From: Phycisphaeraceae bacterium
GTDB taxonomy: Bacteria; Planctomycetota; Phycisphaerae; Phycisphaerales; UBA1924
Direction: 5' to 3'
Length of the DNA: 64,000 nt
Assembly: GCA_019636495.1 (NCBI GenBank)
Contig: JAHBXL010000004.1
Location: 124,001-188,000 of the forward strand
Below are positions 25,836 through 35,800 of the stretch, piece by piece. Both the position numbers and the translations under genes were made by a program. The notes below the pieces were generated by a model that saw nothing but the letters and a program-made list of their open reading frames with translations, ran no database searches and was not told the origin of the DNA. Position 1 is the stretch's first letter; each line of letters begins with the position of its first letter.

Positions 25836-28800
25836 GGCTGGCCCCCTTCGTTGCCCGTGGGCTGGTCGCCGCCGCGCTGCTGGGCCAGGCGGTCGAGCAG
25901 TTCGCGGGCCTGTTCGGCGATTCCCTGTTGCAGGGCCGCGGCTTCGGCCGCGGCATCGGTGCGGATGCGCTCGGGCCCGTCCGATGCGGAGCGCGTCATT
26001 TCGATCGCCTCCTGCTGCATGGCGCGCAGCAGTTTCAACTCCGCCGCGGGGGGGACAAGCGGCTGCTGCCCGCCCTGCCCGCCGCCCTGGCCCTGCTGGC
26101 TCTGCTCCTGCTCGCGGAAGTCCTCGTCGCCGCGCGACTGGTCGAGCGCCTCGATGAGTTGCGCCAGCACCCGCGCGGCCGAGGTCTGCCGGCGCACGAC
26201 GGCCTCGTCGCTTTCGCCCTGCGAGAGTTGCTCGGCGGCGATTCGCATCAGGTCGTCCAGCCGGCGGTGCGCAAACTCGAAGACCTTGGCCTCGGACAGT
26301 TCGGTTGTGTCGCTCTTCAACTGGGCCAGGTCCTCGCGGAGGGTCTGCTGGTCCTGACCGATGAGCCGCGCGGCGTTGCGCGTGCGGCGGTTCTGCTCCT
26401 CGGCGCGGAGCGCATCGGCGCCCTCTCGCAGCGCCACCTGGCGGGCCAGCGCCTCGGTGTACTTCTTCTTCAGTTCGGCGCGCTTGCGCTGCTGCTCGCG
26501 CTGCGCGGCCTCGCGGTCGAGTTTCTCGGCCAGGTCGCGCGCCTCGCGCAGGTGCTTCAGGCTCGCGGTCTCGCGCTCCTCGGCCTCGCCCGAATCGACC
26601 GGCGTGCGACGCAGCGCGGCGGTCGCGCCCGCCTGCTCGGTCGCCGCGGAGTCGATCAGCCGCGCGACGGGCGCCAGTTCGCGCGGGCCGGCGTTGGCCT
26701 CCTCCAGCACCGCCAGCGTGTTGACGTGCAGACGCGCCATGCTGCGGTCCAGCCCGGCGAAGCGGCCCGTGTCGCGCGCGGCCTCGAGCGCGGCCAGTTC
26801 GTCGGTCTGCGCGCGGATGAGCGCGTCGATCGACTCGATCAGGCTGGCCAGCGCGCGGCGCAACACCTCGTCGCGGTTCCGCGCTGTCTGGTCCAGGTCC
26901 TGCAGCATCTGCTCAAGCGCCTGGATGGCCTGGCTCTGCTGCTGCTGCGCGTTGTTGGTCTGGTTGCGCTGCGCCTGCTGGGCGGCCTGCTCCATGCGCT
27001 CGGGCACCTGCTCGCGCTGGCCGCGCCGGGCCGCCTGAGCCATCGACTGGGCCGCGGCGGGGTCGCTCTTGCGCATCGTTTCCTCGCGCGACTGCATGTC
27101 CTCGATCGCCTGGCGCGTGCGTTCGGCCAGTTCCTCCTGCTCGCGCGCGATCTCGGCCAGTTCCTGCCGCTCCTGCGGCATCAGTTGCTCGGCGCTGCGC
27201 CCAGTGGTGCGCTGGCCCGTATCGGCGGTGCGGTCGCGGAGGTCTCGCTGGGCCTGCAGGGCCTGCTCGATGGCGCGACGCGCGGCCCAGGTGTCCTGCC
27301 CCTGGTCCAGCATTTCGATCAGCGAAGCCAGTTCGTCGCGCACATCCTGCTGGGCCTGTTGCGCGCGGGCGCGCTCCTGCGCCCCGGCCTCAGGGCCCGC
27401 GTTCTCCTGCGAGGCGCGGTCCGCCGCGTCCGACAACTGCTGCCCGGCCTCGACAGATTGCCGCCCCGCACGCTCCAGCGCGCCGCGGCTCTCGCGCAGC
27501 AGGTTTTCGAGCGCGGGTTCCGCGGCGTCGTTCTCCGCCAACCGCTCGCCGATCCGCCGCAAGGCCTCCTGCTGGCGCGCCAAACGCTCGGTGATCCCCG
27601 CCTGGGCGCGCTCGTTCTGCCGCGCCGTCTGCTCGCCGGCGCGCGCCGATGCCTGCGCCAGGTCGCGCTGGTCGCGCTCGATCTGCATCGCATTGCGACG
27701 CACGCCCGCCAGTTCGCCCCACACCTGCTCCACCAACTCGTCGCGCGAGATGATCCGCAGTTTGCGGACCAGCGACCGCACCGGCTCGTGCCGACGGCCG
27801 TCGAGTGCGAACGTGTCCGCAGCGAGCGCGGTCACCCACACCTCGTCGCCCGGGCGCAGCGGCATGGTCGAGAGGTCGAGTATCGACTCGGCGAGCAGTT
27901 GGCGCGGTCCCGCGGCCCCCGCGCCATCGACACGCGCGAACACTTCGGGCTCGCCGAGTGGCTCGGGCGCGCCGCCCTCGGACCCTGCCGGCCGACGTGC
28001 GATGCGCCGCTCGAGCGCGACCCACGACAACGCGACATCGTCGCGCGCCTCGCCCGCAAGGTCCACCACCGCCGTCTGCAGCAGCGACTTGTCCTCCGCC
28101 GGGCGGACAACCACCACCGTCGGCGGGTTGTCGCGCAGCACGTCGAATCGGAAGCCGCGCTCCTCGGCATCCGCGATGCCGTGCTCATCTTCGACCCGCA
28201 CGTTGATGCGCACCGGTTCTTCGAGCGTCCATGCCAGAACCCACTGCCGCGGCGCCAGTTCCAGCGAAACGCCCTCGGCACGCGAGACCAGTTCCATCGC
28301 GGGCTCGCCGAGTGTGCGACGCAGCCACTCCGAGCCGCCCGCGGCAAACGCCGCCGCGGCGGGCACGTCCTTGTTCAGATGAATCGTCAGACGCATCGAC
28401 GACCCGGCGAGGAGGGGCGACGGCGCGGCCCGCTCGTCGGTGCCCGCGCCCAGTTCGATCCGCCTCGGTCCTTCATCGGCGGTTCGTGCGTAGTCGGGCT
28501 CGGCCGCTTCCAGCGTTGCGCCGGTGACCGCGGGCGGCTCGACCAGCAGCACCCGCGCAACCGCCGTGCGATCGTCGCTGGTCTCGAAGAAGTACTCGAG
28601 TTCTGTCGTGGCGTTCGCGTCCGCCGCGCCAAGCGTGCCCGGCTCGATCAGCCGTTCGAACAGGGTGCCCGTCACTCCCGGCGCGGCCTGCACGGGCCGG
28701 TCCTGGCTGGTGAGCAGGACGCGGCGCCACTCGCCCGCGCGACCTTCGGCGATGAGCCGGTACTCGGCCGCGACGCGCGTGCGCGATGGGGCACCATCGG

Positions 28801-29485
28801 ACTTGAGCAGCGCGGCCCGCAGCGGCAACGCCGCGCCCAAGGGGTGCACGGTCGCGCCGGTGGCATCCGCCACGCCGGTGCGCTTGGGCCACTCCGCCGC
28901 GGCAAACGGCCAGAGCACTCGCTGCGCTCCGGTCGACGCCAGATCGGGCGACAGCACAAACACCACGACGACGGCCGCCAACGCGGCCAGCAGGTATCCG
29001 CCGTTGCGCGCCAGCAGGTCGCGACGGACCGCGTCGCGCGGGCGGAGCGCCGCGGCACGCCGCGCCGCTTCGGCGATGACCGGCGCGGCCAGCGTCTGCT
29101 GCTCGCCCTCGGCCCTTTGCCGCGCCAGGTCCACGCCGCTGGCGAGTATGCCGCGAAGGTCGGGCCGCTCGCGCTCGAGTCGCAGGGCCAGGTCGGTCAG
29201 GCTCGGCGCGAAACGCGCTGCCGGCCACACCGCTCGGGCTCCCCACCACGCCAGTGTGCCAAGGCCGACCGCCCACGCCGCGATCCGCAGCGGCGCGGGG
29301 CTGCGCAGGAAGAAGTCTGCAAACCCCCACGCCAGCGCGGCCGCAAGCGCGCACGCCAGCACCACAGCCGCCCGCTCGCCGACCAGCACCGTCCGCCCCA
29401 GCCGACGGATGCCGCCCATGGCTTCGAGCATCGGCCCGGCGATGGTGGCCTCAACGGGGGACTTGGACTGCGCTGGATCGGTCAC
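25832..29485 (-). CDS. DUF4175-like membrane protein with long Gln/Arg-rich coiled coil
   Basis: This 1217-residue protein is first in a five-gene operon. It has a transmembrane pair near the N-terminus (AAVVLACALAAALAWGFAD; IAAWAVGLGTLAWWGARAV) and a third segment at about 165-185 (GYLLAALAAVVVVFVLSP). About 350 residues of Ig-like beta regions follow, then some 600 residues of charged coiled coil rich in Gln, Arg, Ala and Glu. This layout is that of DUF4175 proteins found with MoxR, DUF58 and VWA partners. An envelope-associated role is likely; no enzyme motif is seen. The gene start lies close to an upstream terminator, so transcription likely begins between 29486 and 29650. Confidence 0.8.
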   Translation of the reverse strand: MTDPAQSKSPVEATIAGPMLEAMGGIRRLGRTVLVGERAAVVLACALAAALAWGFADFFLRSPAPLRIAAWAVGLGTLAWWGARAVWPAARFAPSLTDLALRLERERPDLRGILASGVDLARQRAEGEQQTLAAPVIAEAARRAAALRPRDAVRRDLLARNGGYLLAALAAVVVVFVLSPDLASTGAQRVLWPFAAAEWPKRTGVADATGATVHPLGAALPLRAALLKSDGAPSRTRVAAEYRLIAEGRAGEWRRVLLTSQDRPVQAAPGVTGTLFERLIEPGTLGAADANATTELEYFFETSDDRTAVARVLLVEPPAVTGATLEAAEPDYARTADEGPRRIELGAGTDERAAPSPLLAGSSMRLTIHLNKDVPAAAAFAAGGSEWLRRTLGEPAMELVSRAEGVSLELAPRQWVLAWTLEEPVRINVRVEDEHGIADAEERGFRFDVLRDNPPTVVVVRPAEDKSLLQTAVVDLAGEARDDVALSWVALERRIARRPAGSEGGAPEPLGEPEVFARVDGAGAAGPRQLLAESILDLSTMPLRPGDEVWVTALAADTFALDGRRHEPVRSLVRKLRIISRDELVEQVWGELAGVRRNAMQIERDQRDLAQASARAGEQTARQNERAQAGITERLARQQEALRRIGERLAENDAAEPALENLLRESRGALERAGRQSVEAGQQLSDAADRASQENAGPEAGAQERARAQQAQQDVRDELASLIEMLDQGQDTWAARRAIEQALQAQRDLRDRTADTGQRTTGRSAEQLMPQERQELAEIAREQEELAERTRQAIEDMQSREETMRKSDPAAAQSMAQAARRGQREQVPERMEQAAQQAQRNQTNNAQQQQSQAIQALEQMLQDLDQTARNRDEVLRRALASLIESIDALIRAQTDELAALEAARDTGRFAGLDRSMARLHVNTLAVLEEANAGPRELAPVARLIDSAATEQAGATAALRRTPVDSGEAEERETASLKHLREARDLAEKLDREAAQREQQRKRAELKKKYTEALARQVALREGADALRAEEQNRRTRNAARLIGQDQQTLREDLAQLKSDTTELSEAKVFEFAHRRLDDLMRIAAEQLSQGESDEAVVRRQTSAARVLAQLIEALDQSRGDEDFREQEQSQQGQGGGQGGQQPLVPPAAELKLLRAMQQEAIEMTRSASDGPERIRTDAAAEAAALQQGIAEQARELLDRLAQQRGGDQPTGNEGGQP

Positions 29486-29652
29486 AAACCCTCCATGGCC
29501 GGCCGGGCACTCGCGGCTCCGACCGTTCGGGGCCGAAGGTTCAATGGTCGGCCCACACTCACAGTATCAACTACAAACGCCGCGTCGGCGAGGCAGGGTT
29601 TGTACCGGCAGCGGTCGCTCCGGCGACGCGCGGACCCCGCATTACCGGACTG

Positions 29653-29690
29653 AAAACGAAAACACCCCCTGGGAGGCATCCGGGGGTGCT
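29653..29690 (-). terminator. Rho-independent terminator after the Lys-rich SnoaL-like gene
   Basis: On the minus strand CACCCCC/GGGGGTG (29688-29682 and 29669-29663) forms a 7-bp GC stem followed by TTTTCGTTTT. It ends the gene at 29812-30327 and separates it from the DUF4175 operon. The rest of the 326-base gap holds nothing else I recognise. Confidence 0.8.
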
Positions 29691-29811
29691 TTCGCCTTGT
29701 GAGAAGGTGGACAACGAGACGGTCGTCGAAGTGTGAAGCGTTCGACTGCGTGTGCACTTTCTGATACGCCGATCGGTGCCCAGCGGTTCGACCGCGGGCC
29801 CTTGTTTGCAC

Positions 29812-30327
29812 TCAACTTCTTGCTGTAACAGGAGTTACCGAACCGTACATGAACTCTTCCCGAACAATCTTCCCGTTTCTCACGGTGTACACGCCGACTT
29901 CCTCCATCAGCGTGCGCTGGCCCGTGCCGCGGTTCTCGACATCCATTCGGAAACGCACGGCAAAGCCCGATGCCCCGGCGTACGGCCCCTCGGCGCTTGC
30001 TCCGTGGATCTGGTTCTCGGCGTACCACTGCTCGCCCTTCTGGCGGACCGCAGCGCGGCCGACCCACTCCATCGCGACCCCCTCGCCCTCGCACGAGATG
30101 ATGCCCGGCGACCAGAACTTCTCCTCGATCTCGGCCCATTGACCGCGGTTGAACATCTCGACCAATGCGCGGCCGATCTCGCCGGGGCCCGCGCCCGAGC
30201 CGGTCTTGACAGCACGCACAGATGCGGCCTTCTTGCCGACCTTTTTTGCCGGCGTGCGCTTCGCGGGCTTCTTCGATCTCGCGGCAGGCCTGGCCTTGCC
30301 GGCTTTCTTCTTGTTCTTCTTGGCCAT
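29812..30327 (-). CDS. SnoaL-like protein with a histone-like Lys/Ala N-terminal tail
   Basis: Residues 1-50 of 171 are a basic tail (MAKKNKKKAGKARPAARSKK, then PAKRTPAKKVGKKA) like the tails of H1-type bacterial histone-like proteins. Residues 55-171 form an NTF2/SnoaL-like cone fold (GRALVEMFNRGQWAEIEEKF, then FRMDVENRGTG and EEVGVYTVRNGKIVREEFMY). SnoaL folds bind small molecules or act as dimers. The tail could bind nucleic acid; this is inference. GGAG precedes the ATG at 30327. A strong terminator follows, so it is a single-gene unit. Confidence 0.75.
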   Translation of the reverse strand: MAKKNKKKAGKARPAARSKKPAKRTPAKKVGKKAASVRAVKTGSGAGPGEIGRALVEMFNRGQWAEIEEKFWSPGIISCEGEGVAMEWVGRAAVRQKGEQWYAENQIHGASAEGPYAGASGFAVRFRMDVENRGTGQRTLMEEVGVYTVRNGKIVREEFMYGSVTPVTARS

Positions 30328-30490
30328 GGTGTGTACTCCGTGGAACGCTCTGCGGGTCTGTCGGGCGTGACGACGTGCCGGTCCGATGCGTGTGGTATAC
30401 CGCGCCGCGACCGCATGCGCGGGCGGTGGACAACTCCGGTTTGCGTTCAGGTCGAGCAAAGTCGCCACGGCGCGGGGAGTCCCCCGGCGC

Positions 30491-31708
30491 TCAGGCGGCC
30501 ATGGCCTGCATGACACGCATCAGTTGCCGCAGGTCGCCATCGGGGGCATCGTCGAGACCGAGTTTGCGGCGGATGGTGTCGGCGGTTTCGCGTTCGGGCC
30601 GCACGGTGCAACTGAGCAGCCGCTCGCCGTTCTGGCCGGCGAGGTAGGCGATGACCGCGCCATCTTCGCCGGGCTCGACCTCGATGTGGTGGCCGGCAAC
30701 GGTCATGCGCTCCGACCCGCCGCGGGTCTCGAGTTTGAGCGCGCGCTCCATCTGTTCATCCATCATCTCGATCAGTTGGACCTGCACGGAGTCGGTGATG
30801 GCGTCGAGGTGGTCGACGCGGTCTCCCAGGTGCGAGAAGACCTCGAGCGCGCCGCGGTAGTCGTTGGCGGCGTCGGCGACGATGCGTCCGACCGCGGAGG
30901 ACTCGATTCCGAAGAGTTTCTCGGCGGTGGTCTGCAACGGCGCGTGCACGATGGGCAGGCCCTCGGCGTTGAGTTGCACGGCGCCGACGTAGTACGCGAT
31001 GCGCTGCATCCGCGCGACGTTGTCGACGCGCACGGCAACCGTCGGCGGGGCGTGGTGCCAGGCGATCGGCCGTGCCAGCACGGTCGGGAGTTTCCACCTT
31101 CGGGCCAGCGTCGCGGCGACGTCGGTGTGGGTGAACTCGAGCCGGTCGAGTTCGGTGGCGAACAACTTCGCTGGCGACGGACACGCGCGGACCAGTCGCA
31201 CGTAGTCCTCGCCGAGCATCCGCGCCATCACCGGCACCGCGCAGTCGAGCATCAGCCCGACGACAAACGCCTCGGCCGACAGCGCGGGACACTGCGCCCT
31301 GGCGATCGCAGTCGCCAGACTGGCACGGAACACCGACTGCCCCCACACCTCGCGCGAGAGTTGGTTCACGCCCGGCAGCGCGGCAGCGCGGCTGAGATAG
31401 AACCCCAGGCACACCGCCTTGGTGCGCTCGGTGCCCAGCAGCACCAGCGCTCGCTCCAGGCGCGTGACCGGCGCGCGCTGCGCGTAGTACGCCGAGTTCG
31501 CCAGCCGCAGCAGGCGGCCCGTGAGCGCCCAGTCGGTCTGCACCGCCGCGGCCCAGTCCTTGAGTTGCGAGCCCGCGTCCTGAGCGAGTTCCATGACCCG
31601 GATGGCGACCTTGGGCTGCGTCTCCAGGCCGATGCGCTCGAGGCGACGGCCGATGGTCTCGTAGAGGTCCTCGATCTCGATGGCCGACAGGTCGCGTCGC
31701 GGCTTCAT
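30491..31708 (-). CDS. HDOD-domain protein
   Basis: This 405-residue protein has an HDOD domain spanning about 25-225 (LERIGLETQPKVAIRVMELA, WALTGRLLRLANSAYYA, VTRLERALVLLGTERTKAVC, EAFVVGLMLDCAVPVMARML). HDOD proteins are signalling adaptors that resemble HD phosphohydrolases without the metal site, and often control motility or stress responses. The C-terminal 150 residues are helical and then beta, with no second domain I can name. The start is the ATG at 31708. A 14-bp perfect palindrome lies 91 bases upstream. Confidence 0.8.
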   Translation of the reverse strand: MKPRRDLSAIEIEDLYETIGRRLERIGLETQPKVAIRVMELAQDAGSQLKDWAAAVQTDWALTGRLLRLANSAYYAQRAPVTRLERALVLLGTERTKAVCLGFYLSRAAALPGVNQLSREVWGQSVFRASLATAIARAQCPALSAEAFVVGLMLDCAVPVMARMLGEDYVRLVRACPSPAKLFATELDRLEFTHTDVAATLARRWKLPTVLARPIAWHHAPPTVAVRVDNVARMQRIAYYVGAVQLNAEGLPIVHAPLQTTAEKLFGIESSAVGRIVADAANDYRGALEVFSHLGDRVDHLDAITDSVQVQLIEMMDEQMERALKLETRGGSERMTVAGHHIEVEPGEDGAVIAYLAGQNGERLLSCTVRPERETADTIRRKLGLDDAPDGDLRQLMRVMQAMAA

Positions 31709-31798
31709 GTGGATACCCCCACCACCCTCCCCACGGGTGCGGCAGGCGCGTGCGGAGCGCGCGCGGTCAGCGGCGGGTTGTCGCCGGGCGTGGACACC

Positions 31799-31812
31799 AT
31801 CACGTACGTGAT
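31799..31812. promoter_or_regulatory. 14-bp perfect palindrome upstream of the HDOD gene
   Basis: ATCACGTACGTGAT is a perfect palindrome in the gap between pdxH and the HDOD gene. Its length and position suit a dimeric repressor site, but no regulator is identified. Confidence 0.4.
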
Positions 31813-31828
31813 CGTCAAGAACCGAACC

Positions 31829-31879
31829 GACCTTGCCGCCAAGCCGCCGAGGGAACCTCCGAACCGGCGCGGCAAGGTC
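31829..31879 (-). terminator. Long hairpin downstream of pdxH
   Basis: GACCTTGCCGC and GCGGCAAGGTC are perfect 11-bp arms around a 29-base loop, 12 bases after the pdxH stop. There is no T-run, so termination is inferred from position. Confidence 0.4.
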
Positions 31880-31890
31880 CCAGAACCGGG

Positions 31891-32643
31891 CTACGGCTGC
31901 AGGCGCGTGGCGACCCACGGACCCGCGCCGGCCGCGTTGACCACTCTTCCCGAGGCGTCGCGAGTTTCCGCGAGCGGCCGCTGCCAACAGGCGCGGTCGT
32001 GCAGGCGGACCTTGCTCCCCACCCACAACTCCACGCTCGCCGCGACAAATCTGAACCCGCCCCAGTGCGGCGGGCGCGGGATGTCCACCCGGGCCTCTGG
32101 CGCGGGCGGGTTTGCCGGATCGATCCCGAACCGGCGCAGCGTCGCATCGACGCGCGCCAACATCGCCGCCCGCGAGGCCACCGGCTCGCTCTGGTCGCTC
32201 GACCATGCACCGATGCGGCTCATCCACGAGCGGGTGGCGAAATACGCATCGCTCTCCGCCGCCGAAGCGCGGGCCACCAGCCCCTCGAACCGTGCTTGCA
32301 GGTCGAGCGTGTCCCAGTGGAACGCCGCGGCGGCGCGGGGGTTGGCATCCAGCGCACGGCCCTTTCGGCCGCGATAGTTGGTGTGAAACGTGAACGAGCC
32401 CGCCGCGGAGTCTATGTCCTTGCACAGCACGATCCGCACCGCGGGCGTGCCATCGGCGTCGATGGTCGCCAGGCTCAGGGCGTTGGTGTTGGGCTGCACG
32501 CGCCGATCCCGCGCGAGGTTGAACCACGACACGAACAGCGGGAAGGGATCGGCCGGGAGCGACTCGGGGAGCAACTGATCGACGCCCCACCCGGCCCTTG
32601 GGTCGGATTGGTCAAACACCGCGAGATTCCGGTCAGCAGTCAT
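31891..32643 (-). CDS. pdxH: Pyridoxamine 5'-phosphate oxidase
   Basis: This FMN-dependent enzyme oxidises pyridoxine or pyridoxamine phosphate to pyridoxal phosphate. The 250-residue protein shows VRIVLCKDID, TNYRGRKGRALDANPRAAAAF (FMN/phosphate binding) and the family end FRFVAASVELWVGSKVRLHD followed by RLQP (RLxP). The length is somewhat above the 210-230 norm because of a longer C-terminal loop. The ATG at 32643 starts at MTADRNLAVFDQSDPRAGW. It diverges from dnaB with 159 bases between. Confidence 0.92.
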   Translation of the reverse strand: MTADRNLAVFDQSDPRAGWGVDQLLPESLPADPFPLFVSWFNLARDRRVQPNTNALSLATIDADGTPAVRIVLCKDIDSAAGSFTFHTNYRGRKGRALDANPRAAAAFHWDTLDLQARFEGLVARASAAESDAYFATRSWMSRIGAWSSDQSEPVASRAAMLARVDATLRRFGIDPANPPAPEARVDIPRPPHWGGFRFVAASVELWVGSKVRLHDRACWQRPLAETRDASGRVVNAAGAGPWVATRLQP

Positions 32644-32802
32644 GGCCAAGCGTATGAAGGGCGTCCCGGCATGGCGGAGGGGGTTGCGGGACAGCCGGAA
32701 GCGGGGGCGGCGAGGTGGAGATTCCGGGCGCACGAAGAACAACCCGTTGAACAGTTGTCGGTTGTCCGCTTCGGGCCCGTGGCGGGCGTACGCTGGCGAT
32801 GG

Positions 32803-35800
32803 ATGACCGACCTCTCGAACAACTCCGGCGCGGGCGGCCCGCAGGACCAGCCGCCGCGTGATCGCAAGCGCACGGACGATGCCGCGCGCCGCCAGCCGCT
32901 GGAGAAGATGTTCGAGAAGCCGCCCCCGCACTCGCCGGAAGCCGAGATGGCGCTCCTGGGGGCGATGATCCTCGACCCGACCATCGTTCACGACGTGGTG
33001 CCGATCATCCGGACACCGGAGGCGTTCTACATTGTTGCGCACGTGGCGATCTACGACGCGATCGTGCGGATGTACGACCAGAAGCAGTCGGGCGACCTGG
33101 TTCTGCTGCACGAGGAACTGCGCGACAAGGAGCAACTGGCGGGCGTGGGCGGGGCGGCGTATCTGCAGAAACTGGCGGAGGAGACGCCCGGCCCCGCCGC
33201 GGCGGAGCACTTCGCGAGGATCATCGCCGACAAATATAAGTTACGTAGACTGATCAATGCCGGCGGGAAGATCCTCTATGATGCCTACAACGCGGGCACC
33301 GCGGGTCCGGAGGGCGCGCGCGAGGTCGTGGACGCGGCCGAGACGCTGATCTTCGAGATCGCCCAGCAGGAAGAGTCCTCCGCCGCGGAACGGCTGAACA
33401 TCCTGCTGGACCGCGAGGTGCAGCGGCTCGAGGGCCTGCAGGGGCGGGGCGTGAGCGGCGTGGCGACGGGGTACGCCGACCTGGACGAACTGACCAGCGG
33501 CCTGCAGCAGGGCGAGATGATCATCATCGCGGCAAGGCCGTCAATGGGCAAGTGCCTGGCGGCCGATTCCGAGATCGTGCTTGCCGACGGATCGGTGGCG
33601 ACGATCGAGGAGATCTACAGGCGAAAGCACGCCCGCCTCGCGACGCTCGGCGGCGACCTGACGATCTCATGGACCGAGCCCAGCGACTTCATCGACGACG
33701 GCCACAAGCCCGTGTTCGAGGTGACCACGCGCCTGGGCCGACGAATCCGCACCACGCTCACACACCCGTTCTTGACGCTCGACGGGTGGACGCCGCTTGG
33801 AGATCTCAACGTCGGCGACCACGTCGCCGTGCCGCGACGGCTTGAGACGTTCGGGTCCGAAACGATGCGCGAGTGCGAAGTCCGGCTCCTCGCCTACCTG
33901 ATCGGCGATGGCGGGCTGACCGGCACCGTGCCGCGGTTCACCGCGACCAACCCCGAGATCGTCGCGGACTTTGAACAGAGCGTGCGGGAGTTCGGCGGCT
34001 TGCGGATGTCGGTCTCGGAGGCTCGATCTCATTGCGCGCCATCGTGGCGCATCATCGGGGATGAGGCCGCACGCAACGCCGAACGCTCCGCGTTCGCCGC
34101 GCGGCTCGGCTCCGCACTGCAGGCCTCGGGGCGCAACCGCGCCGAGTTCGCCCGGGCCGTCGGCGTCTCGCCCGAATCCGTCGTGAACTGGACTCGCGGC
34201 CGCACCGCTCCCGAACCCGGAGTGTTCGACCGTGTCTGCAAGGTGCTGGAAGTCCGCGCCGATGACCTCGCCCCGGGTGGCCTTGAGCGCATCCGAAAGA
34301 ACTCGCCCAACGCACTCACCCGCATGCTCATGACCCACGGGCTCATGGGCAAGGACTCGGGGGCGAAGCACATTCCCGCGGCGATTCTCACGCTTCGACG
34401 CGATCTGCTCGCCCTCTTCCTGAACCGGCTCTTTTCGACCGACGGATGGGCGACCCTGCTCGCCTCCGGACAGGCGCAGTTGGGATACTCGACCAACAGC
34501 GAACGGCTCGCCCGGCAAGTCCAGCATCTGCTGCTGCGGTTCGGCGTCCTCGCATCGCTGCGACTGAAGTGGGTGAGATATCGCGACACCCGCCGCCCCG
34601 CCTGGCAGATCGACATCACCGATTCGCGCTCGATTCTCTCCTTCGCCACGAATATCGGCATCTTCGGCAAGGGCGAGGCGGTGGCGCGCGTCGTCGCCGC
34701 GGTCTCGGGCAAGCGCGTGCAGACCAACCGGGACCTGATCCCCCGCAGCGTGTGGCCGCGAATCGCCGCGGCCAAGGGCGAGATGTCCTGGTCGGAACTC
34801 GCCCGCCGAATCGGCGGCGCATTGAACATGCACGTCGGCACCCGCGCGCTCTCGCGGCCGAGATTGGCGAAAATCGCCGCAGCGCTCGGAAGCGCCGACC
34901 TGGCCGCTCTGGCCGACAGCGATGTGTACTGGGACCGGATCGTCTCGATCGAGCCGCTGGGCCCGATGCAGGTCTATGACCTCACGATTCCCGGCACACA
35001 CAACTTCATCGCCAACGATGTGTGCGTGCACAACACCGCGCTCGCCCTCTGCCTGGCCGAGCAGGTCGCCTTCGGCGGCTCGGCCCAGGGCCCGCGCGAC
35101 GGCAAGCAGGTGCCCATCGCGTTCTTCAGCCTCGAAATGAGCAAGTCGTCGATCGCTCAGCGCATGCTCTCGGCACGGTCGGGCCTCTCCAGCCACGACA
35201 TGCGCTCGGGCCGGCTCTCCGAGGAGGGCTACCGCCGCCTGGCCGATGCCGCGATCGAACTCGAGCACGCGCCCATCTACATCGATGACACACCCGGCCT
35301 GTCCATCCTCGGCCTGCGCACCCGCGCCCGGCGCCTCGTCGCACAGCACGGCGTCCGCGCCATCTTCATCGACTATCTCCAACTCATGTCCGCGCCCGGC
35401 TCGGCCAAGGAAAGCCGACAGGTCGAAGTCTCCGCCATCAGCCGCGGCGTCAAGGCCCTGGCACGCGAACTCGAAGTTCCAGTCATCTGCCTCTCACAAC
35501 TCAACCGCGGGCCCGAAGCCCGCGGCGACAACCGCCCGCGCATGAGCGACCTCCGCGAATCGGGCTCCATCGAGCAGGACGCCGACGTCGTCATGCTCCT
35601 GCACCGCGAGGCGTATTACCACGTCGGCGACCGCGACTGGGAGATGGACAACGCCGACAAACTCAACGTTGCAGAGATCATCATCGCCAAGCAGCGAAAC
35701 GGACCCACCGACGTCGTCAAACTCGTCTGGGACGCCAAGAGCACGCGCTTCAAGAACTACGGCGCGTACCCCGGCGGCACAGGCTTGTCACCGGGCTACG

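Noticed and set aside
25718..29653. Plus-strand frame of 1311 codons opposite the DUF4175 gene
   Set aside because: It is Leu/Arg-rich shadow sequence with no signal or motif. The minus-strand operon explains the region through ATGA overlaps.
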